Positions 1 through 7,836 of a DNA stretch of 58,624 bases are shown piece after piece. Position 1 is the first letter of the stretch, and every line of letters starts with the position of its first letter. The notes under the pieces were generated by a model. That model did not search any database, was not told the DNA's origin, and saw nothing but the letters and a program-made list of their open reading frames with translations. A program made the position numbers and the translations under genes. The stretch comes from Chitinophagaceae bacterium (lineage in GTDB: Bacteria; Bacteroidota; Bacteroidia; Chitinophagales; Chitinophagaceae): assembly GCA_014879565.1 (NCBI GenBank), contig JACSRW010000016.1:1-58624 (forward strand), read 5' to 3'.

Positions 1-165
1 GCTATCCGGCCAAAGAAAAAAGGAACTGTGTAGCGCAGCGAGAAACCTTAGAAAAAATGCCTCTAAACGTTTCTATCCGGCCAAAGGAAAAAGGAACTGT
101 GCAGCGCAGCGAGAAACCTTAAAAAATACCTCGTAACGCCATCCGGCCATAGCATGCCAAAGCCG
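1..165. repeat. Imperfect direct repeat of about 70 bp, cut by the window edge
   Basis: A unit beginning CTATCCGGCCAAAG and running through AACTGTGTAGCGCAGCGAG to AAACCTTA starts near position 2 and again near 73. A third, shortened copy of its head (ATCCGGCC) starts at 141. The two full copies differ at only a few bases. The left edge of the window may cut further copies. I see no coding frame in it and no transposase beside it, so it is recorded as a non-coding tandem repeat of unknown role. Confidence 0.75.
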
Positions 166-517
166 TTATAAAAAGCGACCAAACCTGTACCATGCTACAC
201 TAATCCGCCTCCCGCCGGTAGTTAAAAGCCTTTAAATACTTTTATTCGGTCCCGTATGCTGAAATGGCATTGAAGACATCCGGGTAGCCTATCCCGGTAG
301 AACAGACGGCTTCCTTTAACTATTTTTTTGGGAAAATACTTGCGTGCTAAAATTCGTTGAGTAATTTTGCGGCTGAAAGAATCTGTATTTCCGGTACCCT
401 GCCACCTTAATCTGATGGTCTCAGCCGGTTTTACTTTCTTATAGAGACTGTAACTATTCAAACGGGGCGGATACTGAAAAGCCTTACGAGTAAGTACCAC
501 TAATTGTAACCTGAATC
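166..517. other. Gene-free stretch upstream of the outer-membrane protein gene
   Basis: No convincing gene is seen here. A 92-codon leftward frame (222-500) has no recognisable family and no clear upstream signal, so I treat it as chance. The only structure I can support is a promoter-like pair at 340-369, listed separately, which leaves an untranslated leader of roughly 140 bases before the gene at 518. Confidence 0.5.
340..369 (+). promoter_or_regulatory. Predicted Bacteroidota-type promoter for the gene at 518
   Basis: TTG at 340-342 is followed after exactly 19 bases by TAATTTTG at 362-369, matching the Bacteroidota consensus TTG-N19-TAnnTTTG. It implies a leader of about 140 bases. This is a pattern match only. 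Confidence 0.4.
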
Positions 518-1006
518 ATGAAAAAAGTTGTTCTGACCCTTGCAGCTGCACTCACATTGTCTTTGGTGACTTCTGCACAAACCTTCCGTTTTGGAATCGG
601 ACCCGCTATCTCCGTCCCGATGGGTGACCTCGGTGATGTATCCAGCGTGGGTATCGGTGCCGAAGTAACCGGTATTGTCGAGTTTTCCGAAAGCTTTGAG
701 GCTTTTGCCCAGGCCGGCTACCAGAATTTTGCCGGTAAAAAAATTGATGTGTTCGGTACTTCCGTTAAACTGGATGCCCTGAACCATATCCCCGTTCTCG
801 TGGGCGCCCGCTACAAAACAGGCGGTTTCCTGCTCGGCGCCGGTGTTGGTTTCGCTTCCTGGGGTGAAAACAGTTCCGGTTTTGCCTACAGCCCGCAAAT
901 CGGCTACAGCCTCGGTAATATTGATATCATCGGCCAGTACCACGGTACAGCCATGGACGGCGGCACCCTTTCTTATGTTGGGGTAAAAGCTTATTTTAAA
1001 TTCTGA
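518..1006 (+). CDS. Small outer-membrane beta-barrel protein
   Basis: 162 residues. A signal peptide is clear: MKK, a hydrophobic stretch, then a cleavage site after TSAQ near residue 21. The rest is rich in alternating polar and aromatic or hydrophobic strands with glycine turns (GFLLGAGVGFASWG, QIGYSLG), and the chain ends in phenylalanine (YFKF), as barrels inserted by the BAM machinery usually do. This fits the outer-membrane protein beta-barrel families common in Bacteroidota, about eight strands by length. No substrate can be assigned. The start at 518 directly precedes the signal peptide. The gene stands alone, ends in a strong hairpin, and faces the next gene tail to tail. Confidence 0.8.
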   Translation: MKKVVLTLAAALTLSLVTSAQTFRFGIGPAISVPMGDLGDVSSVGIGAEVTGIVEFSESFEAFAQAGYQNFAGKKIDVFGTSVKLDALNHIPVLVGARYKTGGFLLGAGVGFASWGENSSGFAYSPQIGYSLGNIDIIGQYHGTAMDGGTLSYVGVKAYFKF

Positions 1007-1020
1007 TTTTACCAGGAAAT

Positions 1021-1060
1021 AAAAAAGCGGAAAAGAGAAAATCTCTTTTCCGCTTTTTTT
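1021..1060. terminator. Bidirectional intrinsic terminator
   Basis: An inverted repeat (AAAAGCGGAAAAGAGA against TCTCTTTTCCGCTTTT, three-base loop) is flanked by an A run on the left and a T run on the right. It can therefore terminate both the gene ending at 1006 and the opposite gene ending at 1081. Confidence 0.85.
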
Positions 1061-1080
1061 ATGCCTATGTACAAGCTTGT

Positions 1081-1833
1081 TTAGTTTTTTAATTTGGAAA
1101 GCAGCCTTAACAACTCCAGGTAGAGCCAGACCACGGTGACCAGCAAACCAAAAGCACTGTACCATTCCATATACCGGGGCGCCCGCATCTCTACACCTTT
1201 CTCAATGGTATCAAAATTCAGCAGGAGATTAAACGCGGCCAGTCCGCATACCAGTACTGAAAAACCGATGCTCAGCGGGGTATTGGCACTGGTGAGCGAA
1301 CTTAATAGCGCTGAACCGGAAAACACAAAACTCATCCACTGCACCAGGTAAAAAAGGGCAATGGCGCCCGTGGCCACCACAATCACGGTACGCAAACGAC
1401 CAGTAACCCGGATAATCCGGTACCGGTAGAGGAGAAACATCAGCAGGGTTACCAGGAGGGTCAGGGCTACGGCCTGTACCGGCAAACCCGGGTAGAGATA
1501 ATTATAAATGGCGGAAACCGATCCGACAAACAGACCTTCCAGGATCGCATAGGCTGGTGCGAGAAAGGATGACCATTTCATTTTAAATGCCATGACCAGG
1601 GCCAGGGCCAGTCCCCCGAAAACACCAATGTACAAAAGCGGCATGGGGTCACTTCCTTTGTAATACTGGGTCCAGGCAAATAAGGTAGAACCCATCATTA
1701 GCATCAGCAATACCCCGAATTTATTCAGGGTGCCTTTCAGGGTCATTTCTTCTCCGGTGGCAATGCCCTCCAGTATGGTACCCTGGTAGGTCTTTTCCTG
1801 CAGGGTTGGATTACTAGATCTGAAAATTGACAT
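1081..1833 (-). CDS. Bax inhibitor-1/YccA family membrane protein
   Basis: 250 residues, about seven hydrophobic membrane segments from residue 40 to the C-terminus, preceded by a soluble N-terminal region of about 35 residues (EKTYQGTILEG). This is the size and layout of the Bax inhibitor-1/YccA (TMBIM) family of inner-membrane proteins, which includes pH-sensitive calcium leak channels and the FtsH partner YccA. The charged C-terminal segment with a membrane-facing acidic FDTIEKG motif is consistent with the family. The physiological role in Bacteroidota is unknown. It lies 36 bases after the receiver-domain gene in the same direction and may be co-transcribed, with no functional link evident. 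Confidence 0.85.
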   Translation of the reverse strand: MSIFRSSNPTLQEKTYQGTILEGIATGEEMTLKGTLNKFGVLLMLMMGSTLFAWTQYYKGSDPMPLLYIGVFGGLALALVMAFKMKWSSFLAPAYAILEGLFVGSVSAIYNYLYPGLPVQAVALTLLVTLLMFLLYRYRIIRVTGRLRTVIVVATGAIALFYLVQWMSFVFSGSALLSSLTSANTPLSIGFSVLVCGLAAFNLLLNFDTIEKGVEMRAPRYMEWYSAFGLLVTVVWLYLELLRLLSKLKN

Positions 1834-1869
1834 GATTATTTAATTTGAAATAAATATAAGGAAAGGAAA

Positions 1870-2289
1870 TCATTGCTTGCCCTGCTTTTCCCGGATTTCC
1901 CTGCAGATATATTTTTTGCCCTCATAAACTTTCTGAATCGCTTCCAGTATTTCTTCGCGCGGAGAAGTTTTGGTGACATAACCCCGGGCGCCCGCTGCCA
2001 GCATTTTTTCCACGATACCGGAACCGGTCTCGATGGAAAAACCAATTACCCTGACAGCCGGAAAGTCCTGTGTAATCCTGCGGGTGGTTTCTATACCGTT
2101 CATCGGACTCATTTGTATATCCATCAGGATAATATCAGGGATGAGTCTCCCTGCTAATTCAAGCGTTTCAGCTCCCCCCGAACAGGTGCCGGCTATTTCC
2201 AGCCGGGGATCTGTTTCCAGAACCGCGCAGGCGGCTTCCCGGTAAATTGCATGGTCATCCGTAATGATAACCCGGATCTTTTTTGTCAT
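1870..2289 (-). CDS. Stand-alone response-regulator receiver domain, NarL type
   Basis: 139 residues forming one receiver domain: acidic pair D11-D12, phospho-acceptor D57 in the LMDIQM motif, and the conserved lysine in the GYVTKTS motif. The sequence is closest to NarL/FixJ-type receivers, which normally continue into a LuxR-type helix-turn-helix. Here the protein stops about 20 residues after the receiver (KYICREIREKQGKQ), and only 36 bases separate its stop from the next gene, so no room for a missing domain remains. It may signal by protein contact or be a regulator that lost its DNA-binding half. No histidine kinase is adjacent. Confidence 0.85.
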   Translation of the reverse strand: MTKKIRVIITDDHAIYREAACAVLETDPRLEIAGTCSGGAETLELAGRLIPDIILMDIQMSPMNGIETTRRITQDFPAVRVIGFSIETGSGIVEKMLAAGARGYVTKTSPREEILEAIQKVYEGKKYICREIREKQGKQ

Positions 2290-2563
2290 AACACATCATT
2301 GCCTGTAACAGCATACTGCAAAAAAGTTTATTGCAGTTGCCAGACAGGTTCGTAATTGAATACGGATAAGATCCGGGTTAATGGCAGGCTGGTAATCGTA
2401 CTGGATGAGATACAAAGGCAGAACCTTTGGAGTTACTTTACATACCTGAATACAAAGATGAGTCAGTAATTCCTGAAAAAAAATACCACTTTTGGGGTAT
2501 ACGTAAGAAAATATACGTACCTGAGCAGGGGGCGTTTGCTGAATATGGCAAATCTGCCATATT

Positions 2564-4492
2564 TTAATACTGCCAGCGAACAAAGGCCTCCATGGCGGCA
2601 TAATGTGTGAGCCCCAGATCGGCATACAAGGCCGCTGTTGCTGCATTTCTTGCTTCAGCCCGTTGCCAGAATTCACGGGAATCGCTGCCCTGGAAGGGAA
2701 CCATATCTTTTTGTGACTGGTGAATAAAGATGCCAAACCTTTTCTTCAGTACCTGGTCGGGGCTCATCGGGATGGCCATTTCGATTTCTTCAATATTCCA
2801 TTCCTGCCAGGCCCCTTTATACAGCCAGAGCCAGCAATCACTGACCCAGGGATCTCCGGCCGCTTTGATGCGTTTCAGGGCTTCCAGCACCACATTAAAA
2901 CATACGATATGTGTGCCGTGCGGATCAGCAAAATCACCCGCGCAGTAAACCTGCTGGGGTTTTATCCGGCGCAACAGCTCCATGGTAATTTTTACATCCT
3001 TTTCCCCCATGGGCTTTTTTTCAATAGCGCCCGTTTCATAAAAGGGGAGATTCAGGAAATGAATATTTTCCTCCTTAATACCCACATACCGGCAGGTAGC
3101 CTTGGCTTCCCCCCGGCGAATAAGTCCTTTAATCGCCCGGATGGCGGGTGTATCTACCTGGTTTGATTTTTTATTTTTGATGAACTTACGGGCATCGGCC
3201 AGTATCTTACCGGATTTTTGGGTGTCAATACCGGCTATCTCTTCAAAGCCCACCGCAAAATCAAGATAACGGGTCACAAATTCATCCGTTACGGCAATGT
3301 TGCCACTGGTCTGATAGCCTACATGCACATCATGTCCCTGGTCATGCAAACGCTGAAAAGTGCCGCCCATACTGATAATATCATCATCCGGGTGAGGAGA
3401 GAAGATAATGACCCGCTTGGGCCAGGGTTCACTTCTTTCCGGATGCCCGGGCAGATTTACACCCGGTTTGCCACCGGGCCAGCCCGTAATGGAATCCCGC
3501 AGCATATAATAAACCTGCAGATTGATTTCATACGCATCCCCTTTTTCCACGAGCAGGTCGCTTAAGCCGTATTCATTATAATCACTGTTGGTCAGACTCA
3601 GCACAGGTTTCTTCAGCCTGAGCGCCATATTGACAACCGCTTTCCGGATCATTTTCGGTGTCCATTCGCAATCGCCGGTCAGCCAGGGCGATTTATTCCG
3701 GGTCAGTTCCGCCGCCGCCGCATTGTCCACCACAAACTGTACATCGTCATGATTCTGCAGCAGGGAAGCCGGTACCTGTTCGCTGTCATCTTCTTCCACC
3801 GCTTTTTTAATCACCGGGGCCTTGGCACTGCCCCAGGCCATCAGTATAATTTTTTTGGATTTCAGGATGGTTGAAATGCCCATTGTGATCGCCAGGCGCG
3901 GCACTTCGGAGATATTAGCAAACTCATAAGCATTGGCAATGCGGGTAGAATTATCCAGTGTGATCAGCCTGGTTTTGGAATAAATGCCGGAACCCGGTTC
4001 GTTGAAACCAATATGCCCGTTATTCCCTATTCCCAGTATCTGCAGGTCAATACCGCCTGCTTCTTCAATCATTTTTTCATATTGCCGGCAATGCTCCTTG
4101 ATATCCTCTTTCTGGATCTCCCCGTTGGGTATATGAATATTTTTCGGATGAATATCCACCTGGTCGAACAAATGCGTTTTCATGAAACGGTTATAACTCT
4201 GCAACGCGTTATTTGCAATCGGATAATATTCATCCAGGTTAAACGTAATCACATTCCGGAAACTCAGTTTCTCTTCCCGGTGCATCCTGACCAGTTCCGC
4301 ATAAAGGGTCTTGGGAGTAGAGCCCGTAGCAAGTCCAAGGACACATTTTTCCTTTTTCTTCTGTTTTTCCCGGATAAAATCCGCAATTTGTCTGGCTACA
4401 AAATGGGAGCCGTCTTTCTGGTCGGCAAAAATGTGAACAGGGATTTTTTCAAAACTGTCTGCAAATGTCTGGGAGGAGGATTTTTTTGCCAT
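2564..4492 (-). CDS. nagB: Glucosamine-6-phosphate deaminase fused to a PIG-L-type deacetylase domain
   Basis: 642 residues in two parts. Residues 20-280 are GlcN6P deaminase: GLATGSTP phosphate loop near 53-60, catalytic aspartate in NLDEYY (D87), and GIGNNGHIGFNEPGS at 154-168. This part converts GlcN6P to fructose-6P and ammonia in the cytoplasm. From residue 360 a PIG-L/LmbE deacetylase follows, with the zinc motif SPHPDDD (366-371) and a later DPHGTH histidine motif. Fused NagB-PIG-L proteins are known in Bacteroidota; the deacetylase substrate is not settled, and an N-acetylated glucosamine derivative is the natural guess. The GH20 hexosaminidase gene lies 78 bases upstream in the same direction. 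No nagA is in the window. Confidence 0.92.
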   Translation of the reverse strand: MAKKSSSQTFADSFEKIPVHIFADQKDGSHFVARQIADFIREKQKKKEKCVLGLATGSTPKTLYAELVRMHREEKLSFRNVITFNLDEYYPIANNALQSYNRFMKTHLFDQVDIHPKNIHIPNGEIQKEDIKEHCRQYEKMIEEAGGIDLQILGIGNNGHIGFNEPGSGIYSKTRLITLDNSTRIANAYEFANISEVPRLAITMGISTILKSKKIILMAWGSAKAPVIKKAVEEDDSEQVPASLLQNHDDVQFVVDNAAAAELTRNKSPWLTGDCEWTPKMIRKAVVNMALRLKKPVLSLTNSDYNEYGLSDLLVEKGDAYEINLQVYYMLRDSITGWPGGKPGVNLPGHPERSEPWPKRVIIFSPHPDDDIISMGGTFQRLHDQGHDVHVGYQTSGNIAVTDEFVTRYLDFAVGFEEIAGIDTQKSGKILADARKFIKNKKSNQVDTPAIRAIKGLIRRGEAKATCRYVGIKEENIHFLNLPFYETGAIEKKPMGEKDVKITMELLRRIKPQQVYCAGDFADPHGTHIVCFNVVLEALKRIKAAGDPWVSDCWLWLYKGAWQEWNIEEIEMAIPMSPDQVLKKRFGIFIHQSQKDMVPFQGSDSREFWQRAEARNAATAALYADLGLTHYAAMEAFVRWQY

Positions 4493-4569
4493 TGCGTTGG
4501 TTTGAATACCAAAAATACAAATTTTTTATGATGGATTATGCGGGAATTTGCGGTTTTATGCGGGTTTGT

Positions 4570-6918
4570 TTAATGAACTATAATCTCATCCACAAAAAGC
4601 CAGGCTTTATTACCGGCACCTGGATTACCCGCTTTAATTGTTCCATGGTTTTTTACAACCACTTTCAGGTATCTCGTGGTAACCGGTGAAAAATTCAGCT
4701 GCATCTGACCGTTTCCGTTTCCGTTCTTCTCTTTTTCAAATATTTCCGTTATTCCGGCACGTGTAAAAACTTTTCCGTCTGATGATACCAGCAGTTCTGC
4801 AGAAGCGGGTTCCCAGATCCAGCTGCCGGTTTGTTGCAGGCAATGTACCTGCATAGAGGAAATTCTTTCTTCCTTTCCCAGGTCAATCAGCGCCTCGCAG
4901 TCCGTTCCGCTGAATCCGAGAAACTCGCTGCTTTTGGCTGTGCCTTTCCGGTTTTGCACTGCGTTGACCAGTGTTAACGCGCCATCTCCCGGATAGGATT
5001 TAGAAGGTGGGTGTGTGAGACTGATTTTTCTTCCTACTGCCTTGTGCAGTATAAACGCCTGCTCCAGCAAATTACCCTGGTTGCCGGCCAGCCGGGCATA
5101 CCGTTTCCCGTTTCCGTTCACTTTTACCGGGCCTTTATAGGGAGTAAATTTTCCGGTTTCTCCGGTCCTGGTCAGGATAGCGGCCCCGGGCAGCCGGCTT
5201 TCCAGCGACCAGGCCACGCCATTGCCGGAAGAAGCGGGAATCACTTTGGCTTTTATATCAAAATAGGCCCTGCTGTAATTGGCCTTCCAGCTTTCATACC
5301 TGCGTAACTGCGTGGGAAGTTTTCTTTCAAATGCCTTCCAGTCTTTTTTGCCCTTTTCTGTCCATAATAATTCACTGAGTGCGGCCATCCGCGGAAAAAT
5401 CATATACTCCACTTTAGATGGATTATCCATGTATTCCGTCCAAACATTGGCCTGTGCGCCCAGGATATAAGAATGCGCTTCGGCGGATAATTCTTTTGGA
5501 AGGGGGTCCCAGGCATATACCTTATCAAGGGGGTTGTATCCTCCAATGGTCACGCTGTCTTCATTTTCTGTTTGGGAATGGTCAAAATAAACAGGGTTAC
5601 CGGGTGTCATGATTACCTGGTGGTTCTGTCTGGCAGCTTCAATGCCTCCGCTCTCACCTCTCCAGCTCATAACAATAGCGTTGGGGGCCAGGCCACCTTC
5701 CAGAATTTCGTCCCAGCCGATTAATGATTTGCCCTTGCTGTTCAGGTATTTCTCCACCCGCTGTACAAAATAACTCTGCAATTCATGTTCGTCTTTCAGC
5801 CCGAGTGTTTTCATCCGTTCCTGGCAGGCCGTGCATTGTTTCCAGTGTGTTTTGGGACATTCATCCCCGCCAATATGAAAGTATTTTGACGGAAAAAGGG
5901 CCGTCACTTCATCTATTACTTTTTCCAGGAAGGTGAACGTGGTTTCCTTCCCGGCGCAAAAGACATCATCAAATACCCCCCAGGTTTCCTGTACATACTT
6001 TATTCCTCCTCTTTTTTGTTCCGCTGCTGTTCTGGCAGAAATCATTTCTGCCGGAATATGGGTGGGTTTGTCCGGAAAACAACTCAGCCAGGGATAGGCA
6101 GCGATCGCAGCACTGCTGTGACCCGGCATCTCAATTTCAGGAATCACGTCAATAAAACGGTCCGCCGCGTATTTAACCACTTCTTTCACCTCTGCCTGGG
6201 TATAATAACCACCGTGCGGGATATTATCGTTCCCCTTTCCGGGATACCGGCCGGTAATAGTTCCGTTCCGCCAGGCGCCCATCCGGGTCAGTTCAGGGTA
6301 TTCCCTGATTTCCATCCGCCAGCCCTGGTCTTCCGTGAGATGCCAGTGAAAAACATTCAGCTTATGATATGCCAGGTAATCAATATATTTTTTTATAAAT
6401 GATAAAGGAAAAAAATGACGGCCCACATCAAGATGCATACCCCTGTAGGCAAAGCGGGGTTTATCTTTTATTAACAGGTAGGGCAGGGAATAACTGGCTC
6501 CCGGTTTGATTTTTTTCTGCGGGGGCAGTAACTGGAGCAGGCTCTGAATACCATAAAATACACCTGCGGCATTATCTCCTGCAATATATACACCGCTTCC
6601 GTTTACCGACAAGCGGTAAGCGCCTGGAACCGGATGATCCATCCGCTCATAATTCAGCCGGATTACATTCGGGCCTTTTGCCGCCGGGTTTATGGGCAGC
6701 CGGAACCCATAAAAGGTCTCGAGGTAATCATTCAGATAGGCAGCGGTATTTTCCAGGTTCCCCCCCTGTAACACCAGGGCCGTACCGGGACCCAGCGGAA
6801 AACGTTCCATGGTTTTCAGTAAGGAGAGGGAAGAGGGCTGGGGTATGATGGAAACGGATTGGGCGGAAATCCGGATAGCCGTCCAGCATACAAACAGCAG
6901 AAGCACAGTTTTTTTCAT
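4570..6918 (-). CDS. Secreted beta-N-acetylhexosaminidase, GH20
   Basis: 782 residues from the start at 6918 (MKKTVLLLFVCW), which sits directly before a signal peptide ending ISAQ; an in-frame ATG two codons upstream (6924) is nearly equivalent, and longer frames are unlikely. Order: a GH20b-like N-terminal domain, the GH20 barrel with the catalytic Asp-Glu pair in HIGGDECPK (D352, E353), and a C-terminal discoidin/F5-8-type beta domain (LGKEERISSMQVHCLQQ). It removes terminal GlcNAc or GalNAc from chitooligosaccharides or glycans in the periplasm or at the surface. Its downstream neighbour is the NagB-PIG-L fusion, so released sugar can be fed into GlcN6P metabolism. Confidence 0.93.
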   Translation of the reverse strand: MKKTVLLLFVCWTAIRISAQSVSIIPQPSSLSLLKTMERFPLGPGTALVLQGGNLENTAAYLNDYLETFYGFRLPINPAAKGPNVIRLNYERMDHPVPGAYRLSVNGSGVYIAGDNAAGVFYGIQSLLQLLPPQKKIKPGASYSLPYLLIKDKPRFAYRGMHLDVGRHFFPLSFIKKYIDYLAYHKLNVFHWHLTEDQGWRMEIREYPELTRMGAWRNGTITGRYPGKGNDNIPHGGYYTQAEVKEVVKYAADRFIDVIPEIEMPGHSSAAIAAYPWLSCFPDKPTHIPAEMISARTAAEQKRGGIKYVQETWGVFDDVFCAGKETTFTFLEKVIDEVTALFPSKYFHIGGDECPKTHWKQCTACQERMKTLGLKDEHELQSYFVQRVEKYLNSKGKSLIGWDEILEGGLAPNAIVMSWRGESGGIEAARQNHQVIMTPGNPVYFDHSQTENEDSVTIGGYNPLDKVYAWDPLPKELSAEAHSYILGAQANVWTEYMDNPSKVEYMIFPRMAALSELLWTEKGKKDWKAFERKLPTQLRRYESWKANYSRAYFDIKAKVIPASSGNGVAWSLESRLPGAAILTRTGETGKFTPYKGPVKVNGNGKRYARLAGNQGNLLEQAFILHKAVGRKISLTHPPSKSYPGDGALTLVNAVQNRKGTAKSSEFLGFSGTDCEALIDLGKEERISSMQVHCLQQTGSWIWEPASAELLVSSDGKVFTRAGITEIFEKEKNGNGNGQMQLNFSPVTTRYLKVVVKNHGTIKAGNPGAGNKAWLFVDEIIVH

Positions 6919-6968
6919 GTACATGGTTTGAAGTGTTAAATTTACAGATAACCTTAACATTGACAGGC

Positions 6969-7451
6969 ATGCAAACGAGTGCGGAACTTATAACACGGTT
7001 TTACACCGCTTTTTCCAGGCTGGATGCGGAGACCATGATTGATTGTTATGCGGATGATATTGTGTTCAGTGATCCGGCATTCGGTTTATTGCAGGGAGAG
7101 GAGGTACACGCAATGTGGAGGATGCTTTGCGGAAATGCCCGGGATTTCAGTCTCCGATTCTCCGATATTGAGTTGCTGGACGAAGAATATGCCACCTGCC
7201 GGTGGACTGCCAGCTATACTTTTTCCCGGACAGGCCGAAAAGTGGTTAACCACGTTAAAGCATTCATGCGTATCCGTGACGGAAAAATCATTGAACACAG
7301 TGATGCGTTCCCGCTCAGTAAGTGGGCGGCCCAGGCCCTTGGCTGGAAAGGACAGCTCTTTGGCTGGATGGGCTGGTTCCGGAGAGGAATACAGAAGAAC
7401 GTGAGAAAGAAACTGGAAGAATTCAGAGAAATAGAACCAAGAACCAAATAA
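6969..7451 (+). CDS. SnoaL/NTF2-like protein
   Basis: 160 residues. The pattern is the NTF2-like cone fold of the SnoaL type: an N-terminal helix (LITRFYTAFSRLDAETMIDCYADD), then FSDPAFG and a set of beta strands ending AFMRIRDGKIIEHSDAF. Members are small isomerases, hydrolases or stress proteins; no substrate can be named. The start at 6969 is preferred over an ATG at 6933 because the family begins at this point and the upstream option would overlap the divergent GH20 promoter region. The last codons (EPRTK) and the TAA stop are formed by the first heptads of the repeat array that follows, so the original C-terminus may have been replaced. Confidence 0.8.
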   Translation: MQTSAELITRFYTAFSRLDAETMIDCYADDIVFSDPAFGLLQGEEVHAMWRMLCGNARDFSLRFSDIELLDEEYATCRWTASYTFSRTGRKVVNHVKAFMRIRDGKIIEHSDAFPLSKWAAQALGWKGQLFGWMGWFRRGIQKNVRKKLEEFREIEPRTK

Positions 7452-7834
7452 CAAGAACCAAGGCCTCCATTTCATAAGCGTCTCAGTCTCTACAATTGGT
7501 TCTTGGCTCTTGGTTCTTGGAAATTGGTAAAAAGAACCAAGAACCAAATAACAAGAACCAAGGCATCCTTTTCATAAGCGTCGCAGTCTCGACAATTGGT
7601 TCTTCGGATCCTGGATCTTGGAAATTGGGAAAAAGAACCAAGAACCAAATAACAAGAACCAAGGTCTCCATTTCATAAGAGTCGCAATCCCGTTAATTGG
7701 TTCTTCGGTTCTTGGATCTTGGAAATTGGGAAAAAGAACTAAGGCCTCCATTTCATAAGCGTCGCAGTCTCGACAATTGGTTCTTGGCTCTTGGTTCTTG
7801 GCTCTTGATTCTTGGCTCTTGGTTCTTGGCTCTT
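7434..7834. repeat. Tandem array of about four copies of a 100-bp heptad-armed element
   Basis: Units start at 7434, 7534, 7635 and 7736, a period of 100-101 bases. Each full unit has a left arm of heptads (CAAGAAC, CAAATAA), a core of about 37 bp containing TTCATAAGCGTCGCAGTC, and a right arm of TTGGTTC-type heptads that is the inverse complement of the left arm. The fourth unit has lost most of its left arm and has an extended right arm. Related single copies occur at 52301 and 56897. The array fills the convergent gap between the genes ending at 7451 and 7837. Confidence 0.9.
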
Positions 7835-7836
7835 CT

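Noticed and set aside
222-500. Leftward 92-codon frame near the left edge
   Set aside because: No family, no promoter or signal, and it overlaps the predicted promoter of the gene at 518. A real small gene cannot be fully excluded.
1836-2045. Frame overlapping the receiver gene that might hold a lost LuxR-type domain by frameshift
   Set aside because: Its residues do not resemble a helix-turn-helix, and it covers part of the receiver itself.
4510-4517. CAAAAATA as promoter -7 element of nagB
   Set aside because: It fits the -7 pattern on the minus strand, but no -33 element lies at the right distance and the region is A/T-rich, so it is not listed.
7434-7834. CRISPR-like appearance of the repeat array
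   Set aside because: The whole 100-bp unit repeats, including the parts that would be spacers; there are no unique spacers and no cas genes.
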